From contig NZ_BHYK01000001.1 of NCBI RefSeq assembly GCF_003865095.1, positions 62,001-126,000 of the forward strand: a stretch of DNA of 64,000 nt, given 5' to 3'. The stretch is from Clostridium tagluense. Its GTDB lineage: Bacteria; Bacillota; Clostridia; Clostridiales; Clostridiaceae. Under the pieces are notes generated by a model. It was not told the DNA's origin. It did no database searches and saw only the letters and a program-made list of their open reading frames with translations. Both the position numbers and the translations under genes were made by a program. Below are positions 36,680 through 45,130 of the stretch, one piece after another. Numbering within the stretch: the stretch's first letter is position 1; each line of letters opens with the position of its first letter.

Positions 36680-37690
36680 ATGAAATTCATAAAGAAGAGT
36701 TTGATTTTTTTCTTAAGCCTTGCATTGATTATAATTATAAACGTAGCAATGGGTATAAGCTCAATTAGATTTGGAGTGTTTCCAAGAGTACAGAGTTATT
36801 TAGTCACAACTGCCATGGTTACTATGAGACATCAATATATAGCAAAAATTGTAGCTAGTGACGCTACTATTAATAAAATAATGGGTGCTAATACAGTGGC
36901 AACAATCAGTGAGGATACTAATAAAGACAATATAACAATAATTGATGAGCAGCCAGAGGTGGAGGAGGTTGCAGAGGTAACGAATTTATTTAAAGATAAG
37001 GACAAACAAGATGTAAATATAACTAATATAAATAGTGATAAGTTCAAAGGTTATATACTTACTGTTAGTAATCCTAAAAAAATAAAATTAGCTGTAACAA
37101 AAGATCTAGGAGAATACGGAACAAACTTAAATGATTTAATTAAGCAGGAAAATGGTATAGCGGGAGTTAATGCTTCAGGATTTGTAGATGTTGATGGAAA
37201 GGGTAATGGTGGAGTACCTACAGGCGTAATTATAAAAGATGGGGAAGTATTATATTATGAGAAGGGCTTTAAAACCTATAGTCTTATAGGTTTTGATAAA
37301 AATGGCATATTGACTTTAGGAAACTACACTATAAAACAAATGAAAGATTTAAATATACAAGATGGGATATCCTTTGGCCCATTTCTCATAGTAAATAATA
37401 AACCTGCAACGATATATGGGGATGGAGGCTGGGGTATTAATCCTAGAACTGCCATTGGTCAAAAGCAAGATGGAACAATTATTTTTGTTGTAATAGATGG
37501 AAGGCAATTAAACTCTATAGGTGCTACAATAAAAGAGGTGCAAGATATAATGATAGAAGAGGGTTGTGTTAATGCTGCTAACTTAGATGGTGGTTCATCT
37601 TCGGTTATGTACCACCAGGGTAAACTTATAAATAGTCCAAGTAGTAAGTATGGAGAAAGGCCTCTTCCAAGTGCTTGGATAATAAAATAA
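36680..37690 (+). CDS. Exported phosphodiester glycosidase (NAGPA-like domain)
   Basis: A 336-aa protein with an N-terminal membrane anchor (SLIFFLSLALIIIINVAMGI) and a linker. A phosphodiester-glycosidase (PF09992) domain spans about 110-336: INGVNASGF-like GIAGVNASGFVD, DGISFGPFLIVN, GWGINPRTAIGQ and NAANLDGGSSSVMYH. The family cleaves GlcNAc-1-phosphodiester links, and in Firmicutes it may act on cell-wall polymers; the natural substrate here is unknown. SD AAGGTGG precedes the ATG. It is monocistronic. Confidence 0.9.
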   Translation: MKFIKKSLIFFLSLALIIIINVAMGISSIRFGVFPRVQSYLVTTAMVTMRHQYIAKIVASDATINKIMGANTVATISEDTNKDNITIIDEQPEVEEVAEVTNLFKDKDKQDVNITNINSDKFKGYILTVSNPKKIKLAVTKDLGEYGTNLNDLIKQENGIAGVNASGFVDVDGKGNGGVPTGVIIKDGEVLYYEKGFKTYSLIGFDKNGILTLGNYTIKQMKDLNIQDGISFGPFLIVNNKPATIYGDGGWGINPRTAIGQKQDGTIIFVVIDGRQLNSIGATIKEVQDIMIEEGCVNAANLDGGSSSVMYHQGKLINSPSSKYGERPLPSAWIIK

Positions 37691-37941
37691 ATAAATATAA
37701 TTTAAATTCATTTTAAATTAAGTGTTTTTAAACTAATCAATGTGGTATAATAAAAATAATGCAGTAAAAGTAAACGTGCGTATTATAGAGAGAAACTCGA
37801 ATATTAATTAAAAATCAGGGAAATATTAAAGTTATACGCAACTTTAAATCCCATATAGAAATCTGAAAGAAATAACATGTCAAAAATGTAACTGACTAGT
37901 TGTTTTTTTGAAGATTCTTAAATAGAAGAAAGAGGTGTCCT

Positions 37942-38664
37942 ATTATAAATAAGGAAAATAAAAAAGAACAAGCTAAAGTTGAGATTAAATCTAACAAACA
38001 CCAAACACTAGAAGAAGTTACAATTTTAAAATTAGTTAAAAAAGACGGAACAACTATTGATGGTAAAATAGATACGCAGGATTTAAAAAAGGTATTAGAA
38101 AAAGGTCTTTGGTTTGCAGAATGGAATAAAGATCTTAATAATTACTTAGCACAAAATTTAGGTACTTATTATATTGAAGAAAAAAAATATAGAAGAAAGC
38201 AAAGCCTTCAATCTTTTATATTAGATGTTCATCCAAAAGCACCTGTTAGACATATCAATGGAGATTCTCTAGATAACAGAAAAGCTAATTTAGAAGTATA
38301 TGATCAAAATACAATTAATGATTATGAAGCATTAGATGAAGAAACTGTTGCAGTAATATTAAGAGATAGATATGGTAAAGAAAGATCAAGGACGTTCATT
38401 GATAAAGAAGACCTAAATAGAGTGGTAAATAATGGATATACATGGGTTCTATTTAAGAAAGATACAGAACCTTATGCTATAGCGAATACTCCTGAAGGCA
38501 AAATTTTCTTAAATAGATATATAATGGGTACAGCTGAAGATATGGTTACTCATCCTATAAATCTTAATACATTAGACAATAGAAAAGCTAATTTAGAAAA
38601 TAAAAGAGCAGATTTAGAATTTGTTAAACCAGGCGAAGAAACAGATACAGAAACAGAAAACTAA
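37942..38664 (+). CDS. Duplicated HNH_3-like protein with ATT or ATA start
   Basis: The reading frame is open from a TGA at 37909 to the TAA at 38664, but has no ATG, GTG or TTG before the internal GTG at 38422. A ribosome site AAAGAGGTG (37929-37937) lies just before ATT 37942 and ATA 37945, which are the likely starts (about 240 aa). The product holds two copies of one unit: a DGTTIDGK..DLKKVLEKG strand-helix part, then an HNH_3-like segment VRHINGDSLDNRKANLEVYD. The second copy, VTHPINLNTLDNRKANLENK, has lost key residues. A role in nucleic-acid binding is plausible; cleavage is doubtful. The tail is acidic (ETDTETEN). A bidirectional terminator follows. Confidence 0.75.
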   Translation: MINKENKKEQAKVEIKSNKHQTLEEVTILKLVKKDGTTIDGKIDTQDLKKVLEKGLWFAEWNKDLNNYLAQNLGTYYIEEKKYRRKQSLQSFILDVHPKAPVRHINGDSLDNRKANLEVYDQNTINDYEALDEETVAVILRDRYGKERSRTFIDKEDLNRVVNNGYTWVLFKKDTEPYAIANTPEGKIFLNRYIMGTAEDMVTHPINLNTLDNRKANLENKRADLEFVKPGEETDTETEN

Positions 38665-38671
38665 AAAGCAT

Positions 38672-38712
38672 TATAAAAGCAGTGTAGAAGATAGTTCTAT
38701 ACTGCTTTTATT
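38672..38712. terminator. Bidirectional terminator
   Basis: ATAAAAGCAGTGTAGAA pairs with TTCTATACTGCTTTTAT between convergent genes. Confidence 0.9.
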
Positions 38713-39484
38713 TATTCGGGATCTGAGGAATTTTGATTTGAAATTGATTTGTTTTGCCCATGATATAAGCTAGATTAATTATAGATTTTTCATCTTGGGT
38801 CATTTCTCTTTTAAACATTTTTTCGAATTGTTTAAATAAATTACAAGTATCAAGTTTATAATTTTCAGTATCTGGTCTAGTCACCCTTGTGTTTTTATGA
38901 GGATTATAAATTCTAGTTTTAACTTCACTACTATAAATTTTCTTGAAAACTTCGGCTGTATAGAATGCATCATTATAAGCATCATGAAACTCACTTTCAA
39001 TAGGCACGCCTAATAGCTCAGCTGCATTACCTAGTCCAATATTAATTCCTTTTTTGCAATTAAGTTTCCTAGAAGTGTAAGATTGGATGTTTATGTAATC
39101 GGTGGGTACTATGGTTGCATCTAATTCATGATACTCTATATTACGAAATAGCTCTTTTATATCTGCTACTCCCCATACACATAATACACTGGAATCGGTT
39201 TTGAAAAATTCTGTAAATTCACTATACATTTCTTTGAAAGATTTGCCAGTATCCAGTATCTCCATTGTTAGCCCAGTAAGTTCTTTTACAAAGGGATTAA
39301 GGGTAGTATATATTTCAGGTTTTACTAATACATCTAGAGTACCAATTGTTTCAAAATTTTCATTTAATTTTACAGCACCTATCTGAATTATTTCAAAAGG
39401 GCATTTGGGGTTTGTTATGCTTTTAGTTTCTTTTGCAAAGTTGAAACCTTGATTAAATTCTAAATCAAATACTATATAATTCAT
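38708..39484 (-). CDS. DEDDh 3'-5' exonuclease (KapD/RNase T-like)
   Basis: A 258-aa protein with the Exonuclease (PF00929) fold. Exo I is FDLEFNQ (Asp-Glu), Exo II lies around ELTGLTMEIL and VWGVADIKELF, and Exo III is EFHDAYNDAFYTAEVF (His and Asp of DEDDh). It acts on DNA or RNA 3' ends; KapD-like members in Firmicutes lack a firm role. The last 70 residues (KTRIYNPHKNTRVTRP to the end) are an extra domain. ATG 39484 is preceded by AAAAAGGTTAGAGG. Confidence 0.85.
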   Translation of the reverse strand: MNYIVFDLEFNQGFNFAKETKSITNPKCPFEIIQIGAVKLNENFETIGTLDVLVKPEIYTTLNPFVKELTGLTMEILDTGKSFKEMYSEFTEFFKTDSSVLCVWGVADIKELFRNIEYHELDATIVPTDYINIQSYTSRKLNCKKGINIGLGNAAELLGVPIESEFHDAYNDAFYTAEVFKKIYSSEVKTRIYNPHKNTRVTRPDTENYKLDTCNLFKQFEKMFKREMTQDEKSIINLAYIMGKTNQFQIKIPQIPNK

Positions 39485-39572
39485 TAAATTACCTCTAACC
39501 TTTTTTATTTTTTAATACCCATTATATAGTATATCATTTATGTGCATAAAAAACACTTACACGGGCTCCATA

Positions 39573-39637
39573 GTTTAACGACATTTCAGAAGAAAGTCTC
39601 CTAATTTTATAAGTGGGAGTCCTATACTATAACAAAA
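39573..39637 (+). repeat. Left-half copy of palindromic mini-element
   Basis: It closely matches 61622-61687: TTTAACGACATTTCAGAAG, AAAGTCTCC, ATAAGTGGGAGT, CTATAACAAA. The right arm present at 61693-61732 is absent. The rest of the gap 39485-39817 holds AT-rich sequence and the topB promoter. Confidence 0.75.
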
Positions 39638-39817
39638 AATTGAACAATCTGTATAAAGTAGTTTATAATATAGATAGTACGTATATTATATTTTTATAGG
39701 ATTTTGTACATATTGGGTTAATGGCATTAGTCGTAATGGAATAATTGCCTAATTACGAAATAAAAAAATTGATTAACATACAGTAAATTATTGAACATAA
39801 GAGAGGAAGTTTTATAT

Positions 39818-41980
39818 ATGGGAAAAATATTAGTTTTAGCAGAAAAACCCTCCGTTGGGAAAGAACTGGCAAAGGTCTTAAATTGCACTCAAGGCGGAAA
39901 TGGGTATTTAATGGGACAAAAGTACATTGTAACTTGGGCACTAGGACATCTTGTTACACTAGCGGGTCCAGAGGATTATGATCAAAAATATAAAAGTTGG
40001 AAAATGGAAGATCTTCCTATGTTACCAAAGGATTTGAAATTGGTAGTTATTAAAGAAACTTCAAAGCAATATAAGATTGTGAACGAACTCCTTAAAAGAG
40101 CTGATGTAGATGAGCTTGTTATAGCCACAGATGCAGGACGTGAAGGAGAATTGGTTGCTCGTTGGATCATTCAAAAATCAGGATTTAAAAAGCCTATAAA
40201 GAGGCTATGGATCTCCTCGCAAACTGAAAAAGCAATAAAGGATGGATTTGCCAATCTCAAACCGGGAAGAGATTATGAAAACTTATTTTGGGCAGCACAA
40301 TCAAGAGCAGAAGCAGATTGGCTAATTGGACTCAACGTAACTAGGGCACTAACTTGTAAATATAATGCTCAATTATCAGCGGGAAGAGTTCAAACACCAA
40401 CCTTAGCACTTATTGTTGATAGAGAAAATGAAATAAAGAAATTCATTGGAAAAGATTACTGGACAGTAAATGGTAAGGTAAATAATTTTACAGTGAATTG
40501 GTCAAGTAAAAATGGTGAATCACGTACCTTTGACAAGCAAAAGGCAGAAGATGTAGTTGCTAAGGTAAATAATCAAATGGGCACCGTGGTAGAAGTAAAT
40601 AAAGCCTCTAAAAAAGAGCTTCCTCCACTGGCATATGATTTAACAGAGCTTCAAAGAGATGCAAATAGAAGATTTGGCTATTCTGCAAAGCAAACTCTTA
40701 ATTTAATGCAGAGACTATATGAAAATCATAAACTATTATCTTATCCAAGAACAGACTCTAGGCATCTTACTACAGATATAGTAGCTACGTTACTTGATAG
40801 ATTAAAGAGTATAGCGGTAGGACCTTATGAAAAAGCTGCTAGAAATATAATAAAAGGTAGAATAAAAACTACAAATAGACTTGTTGATAATAGCAAGGTT
40901 TCAGATCATCATGCTATAATTCCAACAGAGCAACATGTGGATCTATCAAGCCTAAATAAAGAAGAAAGAAGTATTTATGACTTAGTTGTAAAAAGATTTT
41001 TAGAAGTTCTAAGCCCAGCTTTCGAGTATGAGCAAACTACTGTAAAGATAGATGTAAAGGGTGAAAGTTTTTCTGCAAAAGGAAAAATAGTTAAATCAAA
41101 GGGCTGGAGAGAAATAAGTAGCTCAGATGATGGGGAAGATAAAGATCAGTCTCTTCCACCAATAAATAAAGGTGAAGCAGTTAAACTTACCTTGGCTCGC
41201 TCTGTAAATGAAAAGACAAAGCCACCAGCTAGGTATAATGAAGCAACGCTGCTTACAGCTATGGAGCATCCAGGAAAAGATATACAAGATGAGAGCCTAA
41301 GAGAAGCCCTAGACAACACCTCAGGACTTGGAACTCCGGCCACACGTGCAGATATAATTGAAAAATTATTTAACATCTTTTATATGGAGAGACGAGGTAA
41401 AGATATTTTCCCAACCTCAAAGGGAATACAGCTAATAGACTTAGTTCCAGAAGAATTAAAATCTCCAGAGCTTACTGCTAAGTGGGAAAAACAGCTTCAA
41501 CTTGTAAGTAAAGGAAAAGCGAATTCTATGAATTTTGTAAAAGAAATGAGAGAATACGCTTCAAAACTTGTGAAGACCGTTGCAGCTTCTGGCGAAGTAT
41601 ACAAACATGACAACGCTACAAGAGTTAAATGTCCTGAATGTAGCAAGTATCTTCTTGAGGTTAATGGCAAAAGGGGTAAAATGCTAGTATGTCCAGATAG
41701 AGACTGCGGATATCGTAAGGGTGTTTCACAGGTTTCAAATGCACGTTGTCCTACTTGTCACAAGAAAATGGAGATTAGAGGCGATGGAGACAACAAGATT
41801 TTCGCTTGTGGCTGTGGCTACAGAGAAAAACTTTCAGCCTTTACTAAGCGTCGCGATAAAGAAAAAGGTGCTTTAGATAAAAAAGATGTTAGTAGGTTTT
41901 TAAGTCAGCAGAATAAGAAAGATGAACCAACGGGTAATTCTGCTATGGCAGAGGCTTTTGCTAAATTTAATTTAAAGTAG
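39818..41980 (+). CDS. topB: DNA topoisomerase III
   Basis: A 720-aa type IA topoisomerase that relaxes and decatenates DNA. The toprim domain begins at MGKILVLAEKPSVGKELA, with TDAGREGELVARWI. The active-site Tyr lies in LLSYPRTDSRHL. ALTCKYNAQLSAGRVQTPT and GLGTPATRADIIE are further family marks. Two C-terminal zinc ribbons (KCPECSKYLLEV...CPDRDCGY; CPTCHKKM...CGCGY) are typical of clostridial TopB. I chose ATG 39818 with GAGAGGAAG ahead, not the in-frame TTG at 39791. Confidence 0.95.
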   Translation: MGKILVLAEKPSVGKELAKVLNCTQGGNGYLMGQKYIVTWALGHLVTLAGPEDYDQKYKSWKMEDLPMLPKDLKLVVIKETSKQYKIVNELLKRADVDELVIATDAGREGELVARWIIQKSGFKKPIKRLWISSQTEKAIKDGFANLKPGRDYENLFWAAQSRAEADWLIGLNVTRALTCKYNAQLSAGRVQTPTLALIVDRENEIKKFIGKDYWTVNGKVNNFTVNWSSKNGESRTFDKQKAEDVVAKVNNQMGTVVEVNKASKKELPPLAYDLTELQRDANRRFGYSAKQTLNLMQRLYENHKLLSYPRTDSRHLTTDIVATLLDRLKSIAVGPYEKAARNIIKGRIKTTNRLVDNSKVSDHHAIIPTEQHVDLSSLNKEERSIYDLVVKRFLEVLSPAFEYEQTTVKIDVKGESFSAKGKIVKSKGWREISSSDDGEDKDQSLPPINKGEAVKLTLARSVNEKTKPPARYNEATLLTAMEHPGKDIQDESLREALDNTSGLGTPATRADIIEKLFNIFYMERRGKDIFPTSKGIQLIDLVPEELKSPELTAKWEKQLQLVSKGKANSMNFVKEMREYASKLVKTVAASGEVYKHDNATRVKCPECSKYLLEVNGKRGKMLVCPDRDCGYRKGVSQVSNARCPTCHKKMEIRGDGDNKIFACGCGYREKLSAFTKRRDKEKGALDKKDVSRFLSQQNKKDEPTGNSAMAEAFAKFNLK

Positions 41981-41984
41981 TAGG

Positions 41985-42035
41985 AAAAAATAACATGATG
42001 TATAAGTGGGGGCTTATACATCATGTTATTTTAGT
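41985..42035 (+). terminator. Terminator after topB (repeat copy 1)
   Basis: AAAATAACATGATGTATAAG pairs with CTTATACATCATGTTATTTT around TGGGGG. Almost the same hairpin lies at 44984-45030. Confidence 0.9.
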
Positions 42036-42171
42036 TTATTGGTAAATAATTATTAAGCTAAATGTAAGGTTTTTTTAATCTGTTTTTAATATTAGCATTA
42101 TATAATATAAAATAGGGAAATGTTTATAGACACATTTAGTAAAGACAAGAGAAAAAAGGGGAATCAAGGAA

Positions 42172-42720
42172 ATGATATCATTAGTACAAAGATTTGATAG
42201 TTCAATATTATTATATATAAAAGATAATATGCATGGAATTATTATGGATAAAAGTATGGTTACATTAACGTACTTAGGCAATGGAGGAATTATATGGATT
42301 ATAATAGTAGCCATACTCATGGTTAATAAAAAATATAGAAAAATAGGGTTTATGGCTTTAGGAGCTTTAATATTAAGTACAATTTTAGGAGAAGAAATAT
42401 TGAAAAATGTAGTTAAGCGTATAAGGCCATCAGCAAATATACCGGCATGGGATCTTTTAATTGCAAAGCCTTTATCCTATTCATTTCCCTCGGGGCATAC
42501 TACTTCCTCATTCGCAGTGGCAGGAGTACTCGCAAAGTATTTTAAACGTTATACATTTGGATTTTTAGGTTTAGCATCTTTGATAGGATTTTCAAGGTTA
42601 TATTTATATGTGCATTATCCTACTGATGTTTTAGCAGGGATAGTTTTAGGGCTTATGTGCAGTGTGATAATAATCTATTTATTTGGTAAAGAAAACAATA
42701 ATATTAAGGCTAGAATGTAA
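42172..42720 (+). CDS. PAP2-family membrane phosphatase
   Basis: A 182-aa protein with five or six membrane helices and the three PAP2 motifs: KNVVKRIRPSA (KxxxxxxRP), SFPSGHTTSSF and SRLYLYVHYPTDVLAG (SRxxxxxHxxxD). Such enzymes remove phosphate from undecaprenyl diphosphate or other lipid phosphates on the outer membrane face. The neighbourhood (O-antigen-ligase-like gene) fits lipid-carrier recycling. SD AAGGAA precedes ATG 42172. Confidence 0.92.
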   Translation: MISLVQRFDSSILLYIKDNMHGIIMDKSMVTLTYLGNGGIIWIIIVAILMVNKKYRKIGFMALGALILSTILGEEILKNVVKRIRPSANIPAWDLLIAKPLSYSFPSGHTTSSFAVAGVLAKYFKRYTFGFLGLASLIGFSRLYLYVHYPTDVLAGIVLGLMCSVIIIYLFGKENNNIKARM

Positions 42721-42903
42721 GGAAGCATTCCTTGTGCAAGTCAAAAAGAGTATATGGGAGTCACTACTTTGTGTTGCGATAGTTGTTCACATATAATAAT
42801 ATTTACTGCTAGTGATATATATATAATTTTAAATTAAGCAAATATATGATAAAATGTAAATTGTAAATGCAATCATACAAGATTATTTAGCACATGAGTT
42901 TCA

Positions 42904-43010
42904 GTGCTAAATCCAATATTCATTCAAACTGAATACCCAAGTGATGTTTATGCGGGATATATTTTTGGCGGAGTTTGGTTGACTATAAATATTATTATAA
43001 AAGAAAGTGG
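42904..43010 (+). pseudogene. C-terminal remnant of a second PAP2-like gene
   Basis: Codons from 42904 read IQTEYPSDVYAGYIFGGVWL, which matches the last PAP2 motif (HYPSDVLAGYxxGxxWL) and following helix, with the His replaced by Glu. A stop codon sits directly upstream, and no SR motif or earlier domain is present. The fragment runs into the start of the next gene. Confidence 0.55.
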
Positions 43011-44158
43011 GTTTTATTATAGGCATTTTAGTTTTATTAACAGTCATTTCCCCTTATACGAACATAATACCAGCCATATACATGACATATATGGTGTTGT
43101 CTAGAAAAGTGAGCATACACAAAAATCACTGGAATATAGGGCTTGGGTTACTATTTATATGGGCTTTGATAGCAGGTGCTGTAAATTATAGTTTTACATC
43201 AATTGCTGCATCTTTTGCTCTCTTTATGTATCTATGCATTAGTGTCTTTTTACAAGATTATTGTCAAAATGAAAATAAGGTAGAAAAGATATGCAGGTAT
43301 TTAGTGTGTTTTTCATTGCTATCAGCCATTTTCGGAATTATTGAAAAAGGTATATATGTGTGTTTTAATTACAATATTTGGGCGAAATTTCTTGAAATTA
43401 CGGCTCAGCCAGTATTTAATGACAGAATATATAGTACCTTTGGAAACCCCAATGTAGCGGGGAATTGGTTTGCTATAATGATTCTTTTAGGGCTTTATTT
43501 CTGTAGCACTACATCTAAAACTACAAAATTATTCTATCGAATAGCAACATTTTGTTTTATTATTGCATTGTATTTAACGGCGTCCCGTGGGGCTTTTATG
43601 GGTCTATTATGTGGACTTTTTATTTATTATCTCCTTAAAGGTAATAAAAAAGATAGGTGGCTGTTTATAACAATATTTATAATTACAGCTGTAGTTACAT
43701 TTATGCCATCACAGATTTTAGAAAATGTAATTGGTCATAATTTGGATGGTTCATTTACTAGTCGTTTTGGAATATGGAATGGATGTTTAAAAATGATAAA
43801 GCTTAAGCCTATTATAGGTTGGGGGCTTATGGGAATTACAGACCATGGAGCAGATTTTATGAAAGGTTACTATTATGCAACCTTATACCATGGGCATAAT
43901 ATTTACATTACTATTATGACTTCACTTGGAATTGTTGGGCTTTCAATATATGCTTATATGAAGATTAATTTATTCCGAAATTTAAAGATACTTCATGTAC
44001 AAGATTGTAAGTTGGCTCCAATGCTAGCAGGCATTCAAGCCATAATAATTGGACATGGTTTGGTTGATTTTACAATGATTGCACCACAAACTGGGTTATT
44101 ATTTATAGCTAGTTCAGCCATAATAACTGCTCTTGCAAAACAATATGAAAATTCATAG
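43007..44158 (+). CDS. O-antigen ligase/polymerase-like membrane protein
   Basis: A 383-aa polytopic protein with about ten membrane helices and the Wzy_C/O-antigen-ligase core: YSTFGNPNVAGNWFA, LYLTASRGAFMGL, the loop SFTSRFGIWNGCLKMI...GWGL and YHGHNIYITIMTSLGIVG (loop His). In a Gram-positive it probably joins or polymerises lipid-linked glycans. The start is GTG 43007: an in-frame stop lies at 42995, and no other start codon fits. The ribosome site is poor, and the gene begins inside the PAP2 remnant, so its translation may be low. Confidence 0.82.
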   Translation: MGFIIGILVLLTVISPYTNIIPAIYMTYMVLSRKVSIHKNHWNIGLGLLFIWALIAGAVNYSFTSIAASFALFMYLCISVFLQDYCQNENKVEKICRYLVCFSLLSAIFGIIEKGIYVCFNYNIWAKFLEITAQPVFNDRIYSTFGNPNVAGNWFAIMILLGLYFCSTTSKTTKLFYRIATFCFIIALYLTASRGAFMGLLCGLFIYYLLKGNKKDRWLFITIFIITAVVTFMPSQILENVIGHNLDGSFTSRFGIWNGCLKMIKLKPIIGWGLMGITDHGADFMKGYYYATLYHGHNIYITIMTSLGIVGLSIYAYMKINLFRNLKILHVQDCKLAPMLAGIQAIIIGHGLVDFTMIAPQTGLLFIASSAIITALAKQYENS

Positions 44159-44206
44159 GGCAATGGTTATTCAAATGATTTTTCAAAGGAAGAGAAGTGG
44201 TGAGAT

Positions 44207-44989
44207 ATGAGATTAGATAAATTTTTAGCAGAATCAGATATTGGAAGGAGAAAAAAGGTTAGGACTTATATCAAAGAAGGTATGGTGAAGGTAAATGGAG
44301 ACGTGATAACAGAACCTGCCATAGAAATTAACGAAAGTTCTGATGTTGTTGAGTATCTTGGTAAAGCAGTTGCTTATACTGGAAAAGTATATTATATGTT
44401 TAATAAACCTAGAGGTTACATTACTGCAAGAAAAGATGCAATTAATAAAACAGTATTTGATTTTTTTGATAATGTTAATATGAATGGAGTATTTCATGTT
44501 GGAAGGTTAGATAAAGATACAGAAGGATTATTGCTCCTTACCAATGATGGTGATTTTGAGCATCAATTAATGTACCCACAAAAGCATGTTGAAAAAACTT
44601 ATTTTTTTTGGGCTTTGGGTTCTTTAGACGAGCAAGACCGGGAGCAATTAGGGCAGGGAATTTACATGGGGAAAGATGAAATGATAACGAAACCTGCAAA
44701 ATTAGAAGTTCAAAAATCTGGAATGTATAAAGAGTTTAAACATGAGATGCCTATTGATAATTTATGCAATATAGATTCAAATCATTATAATCAGTCAGTT
44801 GTCGCTGGATATATTACTATTTCGGAGGGGCGTAAGCACCAAGTGAAGCGGATGTTAAAGGCAGTAGGCTGTTATGTGGTTTATTTAAAGAGGGCTTCCA
44901 TTGGAGGATTATTCTTAGATGAATCATTGAAAAAAGGTCAGCATCGATTCTTAACAGAAGTGGAGATTCAAAAGGTATTGGGAAAATAA
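44207..44989 (+). CDS. RsuA-type 16S rRNA pseudouridine synthase
   Basis: A 260-aa protein with an N-terminal S4 domain (MRLDKFLAESDIGRRKKVR) and catalytic motif VGRLDKDTEGLLLLTNDGD. The C-terminal motif is SEGRKHQVKRMLKAVG. The RsuA subgroup modifies U516 of 16S rRNA; that assignment is by overall likeness. The stop TAA at 44987-44989 lies inside the stem of the terminator that follows. GTGGTGAG precedes the ATG. Confidence 0.88.
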   Translation: MRLDKFLAESDIGRRKKVRTYIKEGMVKVNGDVITEPAIEINESSDVVEYLGKAVAYTGKVYYMFNKPRGYITARKDAINKTVFDFFDNVNMNGVFHVGRLDKDTEGLLLLTNDGDFEHQLMYPQKHVEKTYFFWALGSLDEQDREQLGQGIYMGKDEMITKPAKLEVQKSGMYKEFKHEMPIDNLCNIDSNHYNQSVVAGYITISEGRKHQVKRMLKAVGCYVVYLKRASIGGLFLDESLKKGQHRFLTEVEIQKVLGK

Positions 44990-45030
44990 CATGATGTATA
45001 AGTGGGCGCTTATACATCATGTTATTTTTA
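44984..45030 (+). terminator. Terminator after rsuA-like gene (repeat copy 2)
   Basis: AAAATAACATGATGTATAAG pairs with CTTATACATCATGTTATTTT around TGGGCG. It differs from copy 1 at 41985 by about one base in the loop, and both are followed by GGTAAAT. Confidence 0.9.
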
Positions 45031-45130
45031 TTTGATGGTAAATTTATGGTATAATGTACTAATTAAGTAAATTAGAATTTGCAAAGAATAATTTATAATA
45101 AACTATATTTGTAGAAAAGGAGTAATTAAA

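Noticed and set aside
42904-43104. A 66-codon membrane-like ORF as a gene of its own
   Set aside because: Only the first 35 codons match PAP2; the rest is an out-of-frame reading of the O-antigen-ligase-like gene. Reported as a pseudogene fragment instead.
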